6,646 nt of DNA from Rhodospirillales bacterium (GTDB lineage: Bacteria > Pseudomonadota > Alphaproteobacteria > Acetobacterales > Acetobacteraceae), in NCBI GenBank assembly GCA_028866335.1, contig JAGWIL010000091.1:1-6646 (forward strand), read 5' to 3'. Position numbers and translations under genes: made by a program. The notes below the pieces were generated by a model, which did no database searches, had not been told where the DNA came from, and saw nothing but the letters and a program-made list of their open reading frames with translations. Shown here one piece after another: positions 6,426 through 6,646 of this stretch (positions within the stretch are counted from its first letter, which is position 1; each line of letters starts with the position of its first letter).

Positions 6426-6646
6426 ATGACTGACAAGAAAACCCCGCTGCTCATCACCCATAGCGGCAAGTTCCATTGCGACGAGGTGTTCGCCTATGCC
6501 GTGCTGCGCCTGGCGCTGGGCCTTTCCAAACCGGGCGAGGACCATGTTCTGCTGCGCACCCGAAAGCAGGAGCTTATCGAAACCGGCGATATTGTCTTCG
6601 ATGTGGGCTTGATTTCAGACGCCACCAATAACCGCTTCGACCATCA
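6426..6646 (+). CDS. MYG1 family protein (UPF0160), partial N-terminus
   Basis: The frame is open to the right edge and gives 73 complete codons; family members are about 300-350 residues. The start of the protein carries the family signature THSGKFHCDEVFAYAVLRLA (11-30), then TRKQELIETGDIVFDVG (45-61) and NRFDH (69-73), with the bases running off the edge in the codon of the expected second His. The His/Asp motifs (HCDE, FDHH) fit a metal-dependent phosphoesterase related to DHH proteins; eukaryotic MYG1 has been described as a 3'-5' RNA exonuclease, while the role of bacterial members is unclear. Most homologues have VGG followed by a YDP-like stretch, whereas this one reads DVGLISDATNN, a small divergence in a loop before the FDHH motif. 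It starts 8 bases after the ABC-F gene, so the two are probably co-transcribed. ATG 6426 is preferred over ATG 6420 because of ribosome-binding-site spacing. Confidence 0.88.
   Translation, partial: MTDKKTPLLITHSGKFHCDEVFAYAVLRLALGLSKPGEDHVLLRTRKQELIETGDIVFDVGLISDATNNRFDH

Overview
This window carries six protein-coding genes on GC-rich DNA (roughly 60% G+C by eye) with almost no spare sequence. It contains no RNA gene, insertion sequence or CRISPR array that I could find. The gene set (GlcD-type oxidase, fused PxpB-PxpC, fused biotin carboxylase/biotin carrier protein, ABC-F ATPase, MYG1-family protein) and base composition suggest a proteobacterium, most likely alphaproteobacterial. That placement is an inference from gene content, not from a phylogenetic marker.

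Layout. Positions 1-566 (minus strand) hold the N-terminal part of a glycolate-oxidase-type FAD protein that runs off the left edge. A 109-bp divergent intergenic region follows, with a plausible promoter for the rightward genes and a perfect 6-bp inverted repeat lying between the -10 box and the ribosome binding site. A tight three-gene plus-strand operon runs from 676 to 4722: pxpA, a fused pxpB-pxpC gene, and a fused biotin carboxylase-biotin carrier gene. The joints are a 1-nt gap (or an 8-nt overlap if the alternative TTG start is used) and an ATGA overlap. After a 72-bp gap comes an ABC-F ATPase gene with a GTG start (4795-6417). Eight bases later a MYG1-family gene starts and runs off the right edge.

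How the genes may work together. PxpA, PxpB and PxpC form the prokaryotic ATP-dependent 5-oxoprolinase. PxpB and PxpC are also homologous to the carboxyltransferase domain of urea carboxylase. Here they are co-transcribed with a biotin carboxylase carrying its own biotinyl domain, and no acyl-CoA carboxyltransferase gene is present. The operon therefore has every module of a urea-carboxylase-like enzyme (BC, BCCP, CT) plus a hydrolase (PxpA). The central hypothesis is a biotin-dependent system that carboxylates a lactam or amide and then hydrolyses it, acting on 5-oxoproline or a related compound. Neither the biotin dependence nor the substrate can be settled from sequence. The ABC-F and MYG1 genes look like a separate housekeeping unit.
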